Shown one piece after another: positions 22,056 through 33,830 of a DNA stretch of 64,000 nucleotides. The notes below the pieces were generated by a model. That model worked only from the letters and a program-made list of their open reading frames with translations, ran no database searches and was not told the DNA's origin. The translations under genes and the position numbers were made by a program. The DNA comes from Mesomycoplasma dispar (GTDB lineage Bacteria; Bacillota_I; Bacilli_A; Mycoplasmatales; Metamycoplasmataceae). The stretch lies in assembly GCF_000941075.1 (NCBI RefSeq), contig NZ_CP007229.1:620001-684000 (forward strand). The letters are read 5' to 3'. Within the stretch, counting starts at the first letter, position 1, and every line of letters starts with the position of its first letter.

Positions 22056-22264
22056 TTAAACTCAACTTGTCCCACTATATTTTTCGGCACATTTTGTATT
22101 GCTAATTTCATTGCTTTTATTTTGTGAAGATCGTTAACTAGAATCATAAGAATAAATAATAAAATTTTCAGTTTTACGTTTATTGATTAAAATTTTAGGA
22201 TTTCGGAAGGATCCATCCGGTTGTCTGCCTTGTCTAAAAATAGAAATAAGATGGTTTTTATTAC
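22056..22264 (-). pseudogene. C-terminal gene remnant cut by IS256-type element
   Basis: Read leftwards from the IS edge at 22265, one frame gives HLISIFRQGRQPDGSFRNPK then ILINKRKTENFIIYSYDSS, a TAA, and in the same frame SSQNKSNEISNTKCAEKYSG up to a stop at 22056-22058. Ordered composition and codon use look like the tail of a once-real protein with an in-frame nonsense codon. Its family is not recognised; the rest was lost when the IS arrived or by later deletion. Confidence 0.35.
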
Positions 22265-23638
22265 GGGAGAATTTAATATTTTGTGTCTTAGGAAAAGTCT
22301 AATTTGATAAAATTTATCCTAAAGGAGCACAATAAAAAACAGCAAAAAAAATATCTCCATTTGAATTAGAAGCCCAAAAACTTGTTAGCAAGTATGCTAA
22401 TTATAAAAAATCAAAAAAGAAGATTTTCATAACGAAATTTCTAATATGTTCAAAACTTTTACTGAAGCACTTTTAAACGCAGAACTAACCCAACACTTAG
22501 GTTATGAAAAAAGTAAGCGAAGTCAAAACGGGATTCGCCGTCCAAATAAACGAAACGGGTTTTCTGGGAAAACTGTTAATTATAAAAATGATAGTATGTA
22601 TTTAAAAATACCAAGAGATCGAAATGGCAGTTTTGAAAACAAGTTAATTGATAAATACGAGTCAAATTTAGGTGATATCGAAGAGCAAGTTCTTTCGCTT
22701 TTTGCATCAGGAATGCCATATGAAAATATTGTCAATACGATAAAAAGTATCTATAAAAAGGATCTAAGTCCTAGTTGGATCTCTTCAGTTACAAACAAAT
22801 TATTGCCTGAAATTGAAAAGTGAAAATCGCAAAAACTTGATAGCTCTTATCCGATTTTGTATATCGACGGAATGTATTTTAACATTAAAGAAAATAATTC
22901 TTATGTCAAAAAATCACTATATGTAATTCTTGCAATTGACTGGCAAGGAAACAAAAAAGCACTGGGATTCTGGATTAAAAACACTGAATCAGCAAGTAAT
23001 TGACTAGATGTGTTTCTGAATTAAAAACTCGCGGACTTCAAGATGTTTTAATAATTTCCTGTGATAATCTTAATGGAATTAGCCAGGCAATTGAAGCAGT
23101 TTTTCCACAAACTGATATCCAAAAATGTGTTGTTCACCAAATTAGAAACTCACTTTTAAAAGTTTCTCATAAAGACAAAAAAGAGCTTGCCTATGATATG
23201 AAAAAGATTTATCAGGCAGTAAATCAAGAATTTGCAATGCAAAATCTTGATGAATTTGCTAAAAAATGAGAGCAAAAATACCCCTCAATTATCAAGTCTT
23301 GGTATTCAAACTTTGTTGAATTAACGACATTTTTTAAATATCCTTACGAATTAAGGCAAGCAATTTATACAACAAATTCGATTGAATCACTGAATAAATT
23401 AATCAGGAAAAATACGAAAACATAAGTTGAACCACAAAATAAGCTAATCTATCAAAAATAATTTATGTAATGCTCGAAAAGTATCCGAAAAATGACAAAG
23501 GTAGATAAGAAAAAGATCGATTATTGAAAAGTGACCAGAAAATATTTTCCCTAATCGGTTAAATAATGTAAAATTATATTAGAAGTTATGTTTAAAAATA
23601 TTGTAGAATTTCAAAGCACAAAATTATAAATACACAAT
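22265..23638 (+). mobile_element. Decayed IS256-family element, copy 1
   Basis: The left end GGGAGAATTTAATATTTTGTG matches the GGGAATATTAAATATTTTGTG end of the copy at 59504-60883. The right end, CACAAAATTATAAATACAC, is a degenerate match to its other end. It is nearly identical through most of its length to the element at 33831-35199, including shared lesions. It separates membrane module A from the plus-strand protease cassette. Confidence 0.75.
22330..23582 (+). pseudogene. IS256-family (mutator-type) transposase pseudogene, copy 1
   Basis: Mutator-type motifs remain: YPILYIDGMYFNIKEN (first Asp), VLIISCDNLNGISQAIEAVF (second Asp), CVVHQIRNSLLKVS and YELRQAIYTTNSIESLNKLI (Glu). Lesions: the start ATG found in the 60.8-kb copy is ATA here. 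A 6-A run at ~22424 leaves the first ~30 codons out of frame. A missing T near 23012 (TGTTTCT versus TGTTTTCT in copy 2) breaks the core, and the 3' part is further degraded (ACATAAGTTG). The largest open pieces are 22446-22823 plus UGA readthrough. Not expected to be functional. Confidence 0.8.
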
Positions 23639-23690
23639 TTACGCCTATCATTCGTAGCCTTAAATGAAATGAGGTCAAACCTTGAGGAAA

Positions 23691-26027
23691 ATGTTAAAAA
23701 AAATCTTTATCTTTAAATATCTATTAATAGGCCAATTACTAATTATACCCTTATTATATGGTATTTCCTCGACCGCTAGAAATCAAACTTATAATAGTAG
23801 TATCTACAATAGTTCAAATATTAACCAAATACCAAACATTTCTGAAATTAAAAAGAAATTTTTAAAATTTACAAACCAAAAAATTAAGGTATTTAGTAGA
23901 ACTACTGTTGGTGTTATAAACAAAAAATCTATAGATAAAATCAAGAAAAATGATGTCAATGTCCAGGAAAAAGTAAATATAAAACTTTTATTAAATGTCC
24001 AAATTCCCAAAGCAAGTAGTTCAATGTCAGAGGATGTAAAATACTATAAAACCGAAAATCAAAAGTATTTAAACCAAATAATAGAGTTGTTAGCAAATAA
24101 TAACATAAATGTAATTAGTAAGTATTTCAGTAAACTATCGCCAACTGTATGAATAAAAATTAAAAGCGCCGATGAATTAAATGCATCAAAATTAATTGAA
24201 AAATTAGAATTCGTTTCGCTAATAATTAATAATATAAAAAATAGAGATACAAATTCAAGTTTGTTGCCTAAAAAATCTAGTTTAAATTATTCACTACGAT
24301 ACAATAAAACTCATAATTTTGGTACTAGTGATGTTTTTTTCGGAAAAATAAAAGAAATCGTTAATAATGACAAAACACCATTCTATCCTAAATCTAATCT
24401 AAAAGTAGGTGTTGTTGAGGCGAATATGAGTGGAATTTATAATTCTGATGATTATCGCAAAGGTAAAATACGAAGCGAAAATATCAAGTTTTATAATATT
24501 GGGAAAGCTGCTCAAAATAAAAAAACAGCAAATCAAAACGATCATGCGACTTTAGTATCTTCAATAATTGCAGGTGCGGATGGTTTTGTTCCAAATACAA
24601 AACTTGTTGTTGCTAATTTAAATAGAATAGATTTTGATTCGCCATTGTGAATGTCTGTTTTTGAAAAACTCATAATTGAAGAAAACGTCCGAATCATAAA
24701 TCATAGTTACGGTTTTAGTAAAATTTCAACAAGTGAGATTGATAGAAATCATTATGATATTTTTAACAACGCTAATGATTTAATCAAAAAATCAGTTGCA
24801 CAATATTATGATTTAGTTTATTATTTAGATTTCTTATCAAGGAAGTACGGTGTGATAAATGTTTTTGCTGCTGGAAACGAATATGATAAGCATAAATCTA
24901 ATACAAATGATAACTCTAAATCATATGGTTATATTTCTGGTTATGCTAATGCATTGAATTCTATCGTTGTGGGTTCTACATTTGGAGATAGTAAAAATTT
25001 TTATGCTAGTGATTTTAGTAATCGATTGGCAGTAAATGCTATGAATGGTTTGCCAAAACCAATGATTTCCGCACCGGGGGAAAATATTATTGGATTTATT
25101 GGACAAGAAAACCCAGGATCAGGCACTAGTTTTTCTACTCCAATTGTTACAGGCCTAATAGCAAAACTGATAAACAATAATTCAGAATTAAGCGAGCCTA
25201 GAAAAATAATTCCACAAATTATGAGTATAATAACCTCATCCGCAAATGATAGCGAATTAAATTTTTATAAAATTAAAGGGTTTATTGAATCGACAAAAAA
25301 GTCAAATAAAGAAAAGAATATCAAATCATCAATAGATAATTATTTAGAAAAGTATGCAAAAAAAATCTATTTAGAAAATTATGAAAATGAACGCGAACTA
25401 AAAAGTAGCGGGTTGGATTCGGCAGTTGGAGCGGGGCAAATTGATTATAAAAAAATGGAAAAAGCTCTCTCAAATCTTGTAACATTTAGTATCTCGTATA
25501 ATAAAAACCCTGATGTTAGAAGAGTCTATGTAGGGTCTGAATTTAAAATTAAAAAGGGTGAAAAATTCAAAGCATCATTGGCTTGGGCATTTAATGCTGG
25601 TATTATTGAAGGATGAAAAAAACTTGCTAAGGAGAGTAATTGATTAGGTAACATTTTTGCTATTGTTCTTACAAAAGCATTGTGGGAATATGCGGCAAAT
25701 GAATATGAACAAAAATTACTCAAAGAAGGCACAAATAAGAATGATAATAAGTTTGAGCATGAGTGGTTAAAGAAAAAAGAATTATTTGAAAAACAAGAAA
25801 ATTTGTTATTTACTGATTATGATCTAATTCTAGAAAAAAAGATTGATGGAAATAGGTGGGAAGAAGTTGATTTAAATTCTGGTAGATCAAGTAGATCAAA
25901 TGTTGAGTTAGTTAGGTATAAACCAAATTCCGATGGAGTCTATCGATTAGTGATAAGAAAATATAAATCATCCTTATTTGAGGAATCAATTGATGATGAT
26001 TTGGCGGTATCATATGTCATTTCCTAA
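23691..26027 (+). CDS. Subtilisin-like (S8) serine protease, plus-strand cassette
   Basis: 778 residues. A TTG at 23682 is an alternative start. The N-terminal signal/anchor IFIFKYLLIGQLLIIPLLYG spans ~4-24, so the protein is exported. A ~210-residue pro-region precedes the S8 core: VGVVEAN with Glu243 at the catalytic Asp position, NDHATLVSSIIAG with His285, INVFAAGNE with oxyanion Asn396, GSGTSFSTPIVTG with Ser480. A C-terminal domain (~590-778) ends in YDLILEKKIDG and KPNSDGVYRLVIRKY. Its stop lies 14 nt inside the next gene, so the protease and two anchored proteins are translationally coupled. Substrate unknown; a surface protein-cleaving role is inferred. Confidence 0.88.
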
Positions 26028-27459
26028 AATTAAACTTGCTCTTTTTGTTGCAACAATATTGCTTCCTTGATTAGTTTTTTCAGGAATTTTAGGTAGTTTT
26101 AGTGGTTCAAATAACTTAAGTTCTCCAAATAATAATAGCGAACTCATTCAAAAAGATTCAGAGCCACTTTTTAAATATTTTGATCGAAATGAATTAATTA
26201 ATTCAAGTTTTTACTCATATAATGATATAAAAAAACTTGGCCACAAAAATCATTTTTGGTATACTAACCCTACTTGGCGAAAAATTTTTCTAACAGAACC
26301 TGAAAAAATCGAAAAAATAGTTAATAAATATTTATATTTTGATGAAAATAATTTTGAAAATAAAAAAAATGAATCTATTGAAAACCTAAAAAATTTTTTT
26401 AAAAAGGAAATTGAAAAAACTAAAAAAAATGGCGATCCTTTTAATAGTTTATCAATAAAACCTTCCGCTGATGGGTTTAGTCATTTTTTTCTTAATAATT
26501 TATTGATTATTAAGAATTATGAACAATATGTAAGTTTATTTACTAAATTTGAACTAAAGTCGGATTTTTTGAATCGTAAAATTTCTGATGATTTTTTCAA
26601 AGACCAGTTTTTATTAGTTTATATTAATGAGAAAAGTGGTGCACCAATATTTAAAAAAACAAGTGTAGATCTTGATTTAAACCCGATCAATATAATTTCA
26701 AATAAAACAAAAACTAATTTTTTACTTTCAATAAGTGAAAAACTTAATAGTTATGCTGATAAAACCAAAAAACTCACATCAGCAAGTTGAAGGGATCAAG
26801 GTTTTCAAGTTTTTTACAAATATATTCCAAAAACAGACCTATATAAATTGTCGAATATCTCATCACTAAATATTAGTGAAATTGAAGATTTATTAATTTT
26901 TAATAGAGTTGATAAGAAAACAAAACTGTTTGATCATTTTATTGATTTTTTAGCAAAAAAACAGACAATTCTGAAAAACAGAAAACTACAAAAATCAAGG
27001 CTATATGGTTCAATTAAAACTGGTTCAAATTTTCTACCACAAAATCTGTATTCAAATTTTGAACAGGTTAAAGAACTAATAAATAATGAATCAATCATAA
27101 AAAATTGAGATTGATTTGATACTTTTCATATTTCAAATTTGTTTATACCTAGCAAAACTGACAACCAAACAGAAAAATTTAATAAATTCATATTAAAGAA
27201 ACAAGATTCCAGTTTAATTTTTGACGATCAAATTCTATATTGAGAACCTGATCAAAAAACTAAAAAAATTGTAGTTTATACATACAATTACAAAGATTTA
27301 TTCCCATCCTTAGCAACAGAACCAAACGATTTTAGTCCCGGAAATCTAGTAAAATTTACAAAAATAAATATTGGAGATACAGATTTTCAAGACTTTGAGT
27401 TCAGAAAAATAAAATCAATGAATAAGTTTATTAGTTTGTACAATAAAATAATTGGCTAG
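26014..27459 (+). CDS. Membrane-anchored partner protein A of plus-strand protease
   Basis: 481 residues; ATG overlaps the protease end by 14 nt. LALFVATILLPWLVFSGILG (~8-27) is an uncleaved-type signal anchor; there is no lipobox Cys. The extracellular part contains LLIIKNYEQYVSLFTKFEL (~163), DDFFKDQFLLVYINEKSG (~190) and a C-terminal block FHISNLFIPSKTDNQTEKFN (~371), LIFDDQILYW, YTYNYKDLFPSLATEPNDF, NKFISLYNKIIG. The same ordered motifs recur in partner B, 6 nt downstream, so A and B are paralogues. They stand where minus-strand cassettes have a lipoprotein. Role unknown; substrate capture or tethering is a guess by analogy with MIB-MIP. Confidence 0.75.
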
Positions 27460-27465
27460 GAAAAT

Positions 27466-29052
27466 ATGTTAAGAAAATTTCGAATTAAATCAAAAGTTTT
27501 TAAAATATTTCTTTTTAATTTTATACCATTAGCAAATTTAACTATTGTCATAGCAGTTAGTTTTTATGTAATAAAAAATTCAAAAATAGCAGAAGAATAC
27601 CTAAATTCTGAAGAGGAAGAGAAAAACGAGCAAGAAAAAGTTGATACTAAAAAATATGAATTTGAAAATATACCTGAAGCGGAAAATAAGTTTATTTCCA
27701 ATTTTGAAAAAAATATAGATATTAGTTGAGAAGATGAAATTTGGTTAAATAATTCTAAATGAACTTCTATTTTTCAGGAAAAACCTCAACAGATTCCTGA
27801 TTTATTAAAAAAATTTCCTTATTTTGAAAACTCTTTATTCAATAATGACCCTTTAAATGAAGCGCTAATTAATTTACATTCATTTTTTAGAAATGAGATT
27901 AAAAAGAATTTTAAAACACATATTCAAGAATTTGATATAATAACTGACCAAAAGAAATGGCAGAACAAGAAAATTAGTAATAATTTTTCTATTATTAAAA
28001 ACAAAAAGGATTTTTTTTCTATTTTTACAAATTTAGAGAATAAAAAATTTTATAAAAGAGTCCTTTCAAATCCAGAGTTTTTTAATAAAAAGGCTGTTGT
28101 TGTTTTTATAAAGCCTGGTGAAATTTTTGCTAATTGAAGATTTAAGGAAAATGGAAAAAATCCAGTTTTAGAACCGGCTTTTACTTATAAAAATTCCAAA
28201 AAAAACGATCAAATTGGGATTATTTCCTATGATAATAAGTTTTGAAATTTTTTTTATCAAGATTATGAATATCGAGATATTGAAAGCGGAGATGCCGTTA
28301 GGCCTGCAGTAATAAGACCTTCTGATTTCTCGTTTCAAAGCGAAATTTACCAGGATCATTGATATTATCCTAAGAAAAGGCCATCAAACCATTTTTTTAT
28401 TTTTTACAAAATCATTGATAAATCAGACATTAATAAATTTAATAATGATTTGGATATTCATATTGATACTATTGAAGATCTAATTTTGTATAATAGAATC
28501 GAAAGATCCAAAACTGAATTAGAAAATTTCCAAGATTTTTTATTAAAAAAACAACAAATTTTAGGTAAAAACCCACTAAAAACAACAAGACTTTATGCAA
28601 TGATAAAGGAAAATGAAACTGAAATTGCAAGTCAAAAAATTTATTCAGACTATCAAGTTACTAAAGATTTACTAGAAAACAAAAACCTAGGAAAAAGTTG
28701 AGAATGAGGTGATGCCTTTCATATTTCTAATCTATTTAATCCAGCAAAAAATGGTAGCACTAGTGCCGAATTTAATAAATTTATTCTTAAAAAACAAAAT
28801 GCCAATTTAATTTTTGATGATGAAATTCTATATTCAAAAATTGATCATAGTTCTAAAAAAATTAAAATTTATACTTTTAATTTTAAGGATTTATTCCCCA
28901 AATTTGCAGTCGAACCCGCCAATTTCAAAATTGAAAAATTAGCAAAATTTACAAAAGTTGATTTCGGAAATAGCAATTTAGATCAAATTGAATATATTAA
29001 AATTAAGTCTCTATCTGAATTTGATAGAATTTATAATGAATTAGTCAAATAA
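27466..29052 (+). CDS. Membrane-anchored partner protein B of plus-strand protease
   Basis: 528 residues, ATG 6 nt after the stop of partner A. Signal anchor FLFNFIPLANLTIVIAVSFYV (split at ~15-36), then an acidic linker. The extracellular region repeats partner A's order: FSIIKNKKDFFSIFTNLENK (~167-185), KAVVVFIKPGE (~205), EDLILYNRIERSKTELENFQ (~337), RLYAMIKENE, WGDAFHISNLFNPAKNG (~414), LIFDDEILYSK, YTFNFKDLFPKFAVEPANF, and a final LSEFDRIYNELVK. UGA encodes Trp throughout (for example ISWEDEIW). Duplicate origin with A is clear; function unknown. About 80 nt separate the gene from the opposing pseudogene end at 29127. Confidence 0.75.
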
Positions 29053-29126
29053 AAAAGCCAACACCTTCGTGTTAACTTGGATGCCCAGTTTTAAAGGGAC
29101 TAGTTTTTAAAATTTAATCACTTTTT

Positions 29127-30111
29127 CTAATTTTTAATATTGCCTTTTATTAAATAACTAATTCTTTCGATAAAATCATCGTAATCATTTATTATTACGG
29201 AATTTTTACCTGAATTTCCCAGTTACAAATGCTTAATTAAAAAAGACCTCCCAATTTAGGTGATCTTTTTAAAACTTAACGTTATTTCATAACAATTTTT
29301 TTGACCTATAACCCTGATTTTTGTCAAATTTTGCTAACAAAATGCATTTCTAGTCGCTTTTTATTTTTGATCAGAGACAATTATGCATTTACAAATCAGG
29401 TTTTTTACTATAAAACTAAAAAAAGAACAACTTTTTTAACATTTTTATTATTAAAATAACTATATCATAATTGTTATGAAACGTTAGTACTTTTTTCTTA
29501 TTATTTTTTAAAACAAAGCCTTATTTATTAGTGTTTTTTGATATTTACAATTAATTATACCACCAAAACTGGGAAACCCAGGGAATTTTTAATTCTATTT
29601 TTTATCGGTTCGAGAACATTAGAATATTCAAGCGGTTCTAAACAATTATCCAAATGATAATTACTGATTGTTCCATAGTCTTCAAAATTAAAAATTTTTT
29701 CTATGTCATTATGTTCAGAATTATTTTTTAGGTTTATACAAGAAAAATTAATAACAACTATTAAAATTTTATCTGGTATATGTCTAAAACTTATTTGATC
29801 ATCAGCGGAAAGTTTAGCATATTTAGAAAAATTTTTGTGGGTTATTTTTTCCCATTTTCTGTTTATCTTATTTTTAGAAAAGTAGGGAATTTGTTCAAAA
29901 ATAATTAAGATTTGAAAGTATAATTTCCCTTTTTCACTACGAATAAATTCAAAAAATAGGAGGGATTGTATTCTTGCTCATTATCAGTCTTTTCATCTTT
30001 ATTAAATTTTGAATTAAAAAAAGATGAGATAGTATCACACGAACTTAAAAAAAGCAATGGAGCTAAAAAGGTTATTCCTAAAAATTTAGTAAAAATTAGT
30101 TTAGTTTTCAT
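29127..30111 (-). pseudogene. Truncated surface lipoprotein gene interrupted by a MITE
   Basis: Start at 30111: MKTKLIFTKFLGITFLAPLL then lipobox FLSSC, closely matching the lipoproteins of the minus cassettes. The frame stops at 29905 soon after YNPSYFLNLF, where the intact genes continue NLLAKHYEEF. In another frame, sequence FEQIPYFSKNKINRKWEKIT to LEPLEYSNVLEPIKNRIKN follows down to 29583. There the 374-bp element (29209-29582) splits it, and the last codons VIINDYDDFIERISYLIKGN resume at 29208 and end at 29127. Taking out the element and one 9-bp repeat rejoins the codons exactly, so the gene end was continuous before insertion. Confidence 0.7.
29209..29582. mobile_element. 374-bp MITE-like element, second copy, with 9-bp target duplication
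   Basis: Starts CCTGAATTTCCCAGTTAC and ends ACTGGGAAACCCAGG; the reverse complement is highly similar to 13313-13684. GAATTTTTA occurs on both sides (29200-29208 and 29583-29591). It carries the same terminator-like arm (AAAAAGACCTCC...GGTGATCTTTTT) and subterminal inverted TTCATAACAATT/AATTGTTATGAAACG blocks as the IS at 55109-56974. Confidence 0.87.
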
Positions 30112-30176
30112 CGTAAACCAAGTGAAAAAATTTTAATTTGCAATCAATTAAATTTTTTGCTTTTGTATCTTTAGAG

Positions 30177-31562
30177 TTAGTTATTGATTTCCATTAATAT
30201 CTTTTCATATTTTTTATATTTTGGGTAATAATTTTTTACAAGATCATTTTTTAATTCAAACCTCTCAACATTTTTCTCAAAAACAATATTTTTGTCTTTT
30301 GGAAATAGAAAAACTTGGAAGGCAACTTCATCAAAAGTTGGATTGTTTCTTCTGTCAACATAACTCAGAACAAAATCGACATCAATAATTTTACTTAAAA
30401 AAATCTTATTATTTTCCGTTTTTCTAGGTACTAATTTTTCAATTTCGCCATTATGCGAATTATAACTAATTTGGTTTCAAGTTTCATAAATAAAAATGTT
30501 ATTGTTTTTTAGGATATCATCAAGTTTTTTACTATCTAAAAATTTGGTTTCAAAATCTAAAATTAGATTAGTCTCATCAATTTTTGCAGCAGGGTCTATT
30601 TTCAAAATTCTGTCTAAAATTTTCTCTTTAAATTCTTGACTATTTTTGATAATTATCTTTTTCTCTGGGAAAAAACTATTATTTCAAGGGTCGATTTTTT
30701 TACTAACTAAATCAAGAACTTTTGGCTTTAAAATTTTAATTCTATTCTCTTTTTGACTAAAATCGGCAAGATCAAGGATAAAATGGTCTGAATAAGTTCC
30801 AACTTCGTTTTTTGGAAGTTTATATTTTTTCTCAAGTTTGTTGTAGATTTTTCTAGCTGCTCTAACTAATTCTAGATCACTTAATTTCGTAATTCCAGCA
30901 TATTCACTTAATGTTTTAAAGACAAGTTTTTTATTTTTTGGATAAACTATAGTCTTTAAGTAAGGACTACCATTAGCAAGCCCAAGCGGTATTTCGGTAC
31001 CACCTAAAATGGAAAAAGGAGAAAGTAGTACTATGTTTAAAGTATCTGGAGACTCATCTTTTTCAAAGTAATAATTATTTCTATAAAAATCAGGTACTCT
31101 TACGTTTCCTGTTTCAGATAAATAAATATTATTTTTCTCGAGAATTTTTTCTACATTTTTGCCATTTAGAAACTTTTCTTCAAATTCTTTTCTTGCTTGA
31201 AAATCAGGAATCATTAAATGTTTAGGATAATTTTTTGTTAGTTCTACTGTTTTATTGACCACTATTTTCTGGAATTGATCTAATGTTTCAATTCTGATAG
31301 AACTACTTTCGCCTAGAAAATAGTTTTTTTTAGAGTCCTTATCAATTTGGTTGTAAAATAGATTTACTCCCGAAAATGTAGCACTTTTTGCATTAAATTC
31401 AGCATTGTTTTTGTGAAGTAAATTTCGAAAATAAGTATGATTATATCCTGTTATATCATCAAGTTCGCTTTTTTGACTTATAATACCGCATGAATTTAAA
31501 ATAAGTGACGAAACTAAAAGGCTTATTCCCAAAAATTTAGTAAAGATTATTTTAATTTTCAT
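30177..31562 (-). CDS. Surface lipoprotein partner of protease, minus cassette 1
   Basis: 461 residues. Signal peptide MKIKIIFTKFLGISLLVSSL with lipobox LNSC; lipidated Cys25. The protein is an internal duplication: IETLDQFQKIVVNKT...FEEKFLNGKNVEKILEKNNI (~75-135) is echoed by IIIKNSQEFKEKILDRILKI...FETKFLDSKKLDDILKNNNI (~305-360). Each half then has a beta-like strand block (YLKTIVYPKNKKLVF and AFQVFLFPKDKNIVF). Diverged from the tandem cassette lipoproteins (490-510 residues) but the same family. The start overlaps the protease end by 11 nt, so the two are coupled. Likely tethered at the surface beside the protease. Confidence 0.8.
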
Positions 31563-33672
31563 TATGCACCAAATAAGAAACTGCTAATTTGTCATCAACA
31601 GAATTTTCAAAAACTACAGAGTTATATTTTTTAACATAAATTCTATAGTAAGTGGCTTCACTTGTTGTAAAATCAATTAATTCATCATTGCTTGAAAAAC
31701 TTTTTGATGAAGAAATGTCAACTCACTTTCCGTTTGAATCTCTTTTTTGCAAATATAAATCATAATCCGAAAAAAATTTACCGTCCTGATTTTTTTTCGC
31801 GGACTCTAGTTTTAGTCTTTCATAATTTATGTGATTATTAGATCAATTAGTTAATTCTTTTTTGCTATTGCCTATTTGAAAATTTCCATTTACAAAAGTT
31901 CCTATTTCAGGGTTAGGTTGAGCAATTGGCAAAACAGTGGAACCGAAAAACAACCGCCAATTATTATTGTTTTTTCTTGGGTTATCTATTTTATTCTTTA
32001 AAAGACCAGCATTAAACATTCAGGATAAAGATGCTTTAATTTTTTTATTTGATTCCACCCAAAACATATCGCTAGTAAAAATTATTTTTTTCTCTACTCC
32101 TGATCCTTCGGTGATAAAACTAGTGTTTTTTGTAGCCTTTAACATATTTTCAAAATCAGGAATTCCAGACCCATACTTCTCAAAATACCCGCTTTCCTTT
32201 CGTTTTAAATTAGTGTGATCTGGTGAGATAGCAGAAACAGATAAAATTGCTTTCAATGCTGGGACTCTAAAATCATTATTATCTAAATTCGGTTTTTCTC
32301 TTAAAAGTGTTGAAATTAAACCAGTAACAATGGGAGCCGCATAACTGGTTCCTTCATCATAAAAATCTTTATTAAATTCATTGTCATAGGGATTGTGTTT
32401 AAAATGAGAATTTTCTGCTTTAACCAAATTAAAAACATATCCAGGAGCAACAACTAGAGGTTTTGCAAGTTCATAGTATTTATCAATATTTTTGTAATTG
32501 GAATAATCGGCTATTTTATTTCCTGCAATATAAGGAGTAGTGGAGTTATTATTAAGGGCGCCAACCACTATCGAGTTCAATGATAAACTTTTTTTGTCTA
32601 TTCAGGGATTTTTAGTAAATGTCCCATCAATTGACATTTTAGCTCCATTCCCAGCCGCAAAAACATTAATTACACCATATTTTCTTGATAGGAAATCAAG
32701 AAAATAAGAATTTTCGTCATAATCAGCAAATTTTATACTGCCATTCCCGTAACTATGGTTTATTACTTTGACATTTTTATCTTCAACCATTCACTCAATT
32801 GCTTTTTGTCATTCACTATCCAACCTAAATATAGATAAATAAAAATTTGCTTTCTGATCAAAACCCATTTTGCTGGCTAATATTAATGATACTAATGTAG
32901 AATGGTAATCATTGTTTTTATTTTTTTCTTCTCTATACGACTTATTACGATAATCATAAGAAACAAAATCAGAAATATTGGAATCGATATTGTTAAAATA
33001 ATGTGAAAAGTTTTTATCAAATTTATCAATAACCTCAATCGCACCAACTTTGGATTTAGGGGTTCAAAAACTTTTTTTATCTTTTTCTGATTGTCCATAA
33101 AAATTAACAATGAACATATTTTTTAACATTGATGTCTTAAAAAGTTCTTCGCTAGTGGGTGGTTTATTTTCGTAATACCCCTCTTCAGTAAACATTTCAA
33201 TATACCTTGTTTGTTTATCCTTGTCTTCATTTTTATAAACAATATAACGATCAATAGCAGGATTTTCTAGAGAATTTTTAACAAAAAATTCTCTATCACT
33301 TTCTGTATCAAAATAAAATCAAACAATTGGTAGTATTTTACTATTTTTTGCTTCTTTAAATTTTAAATTTGATTTTTTTATTTCATTAATAAAGTCAAGA
33401 TTAAATTTAACTATTTTTTTAGATTCATCGCTCAAAAAATCAGGATTTAGCAATAATTTCAATTCAAACTGGTTATCCGAATTTTCAATTTCAGACGAGT
33501 TATTAAATGTTTTAGCAAAAGAATCTCGAACAATTATTTTATTGCTAAAGTTTATAGAATATCAGTATTTTTTACTAAAATTCTGATTTATAAAAAAAGG
33601 ATGGTATATAAAAAATATTGATGATGAGAATAGTAATAATAAAAATATTTTCCTAAATTTCTTCAGTTTCAT
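31552..33672 (-). CDS. Subtilisin-like (S8) serine protease, minus cassette 1
   Basis: 706 residues, starting MKLKKFRKIFLLLLFSSSIF (signal anchor ~5-27). The N-terminal region includes KILPIVWFYFDTESDREFFV, conserved in all minus copies. S8 core: SKVGAIEVIDKF with Glu213 at the Asp position, NDYHSTLVSLILA with His257, INVFAAGNG (oxyanion Asn), EGTSYAAPIVTG with Ser443. The C-terminal domain ends YDLYLQKRDSNGKWVDIS and ATYYRIYVKKYNSVVFENSV. It is more divergent from the three tandem copies than they are from one another, so it is an older branch. Expression from the box at 33716. Confidence 0.88.
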
Positions 33673-33715
33673 TTCCGTCCATTATTAATAAAATTTAATT
33701 ATTATTTATAACATT

Positions 33716-33721
33716 ATTATA
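33716..33721 (-). promoter_or_regulatory. -10 box of minus cassette 1
   Basis: TATAAT on the minus strand, 43 nt before the protease ATG, within AAATTATAATAATG. The tandem cassettes have a similar box at about 30-35 nt. Confidence 0.45.
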
Positions 33722-33830
33722 ATTTTATCAAATTTTTTTATGGCGTTTGAAAAAACTAAAGGTTTTTATATAAAATAAAACCATAAATAATAAGAAAAAT
33801 TTTTTGCTATTCTTTTAGTAGCGAGAATTT

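Noticed and set aside
23691..26027. Protease as MIP of the MIB-MIP system
   Set aside because: It has subtilase S8 motifs (AGN, GTS) and shows none of the DUF31 features, so only an analogy is drawn.
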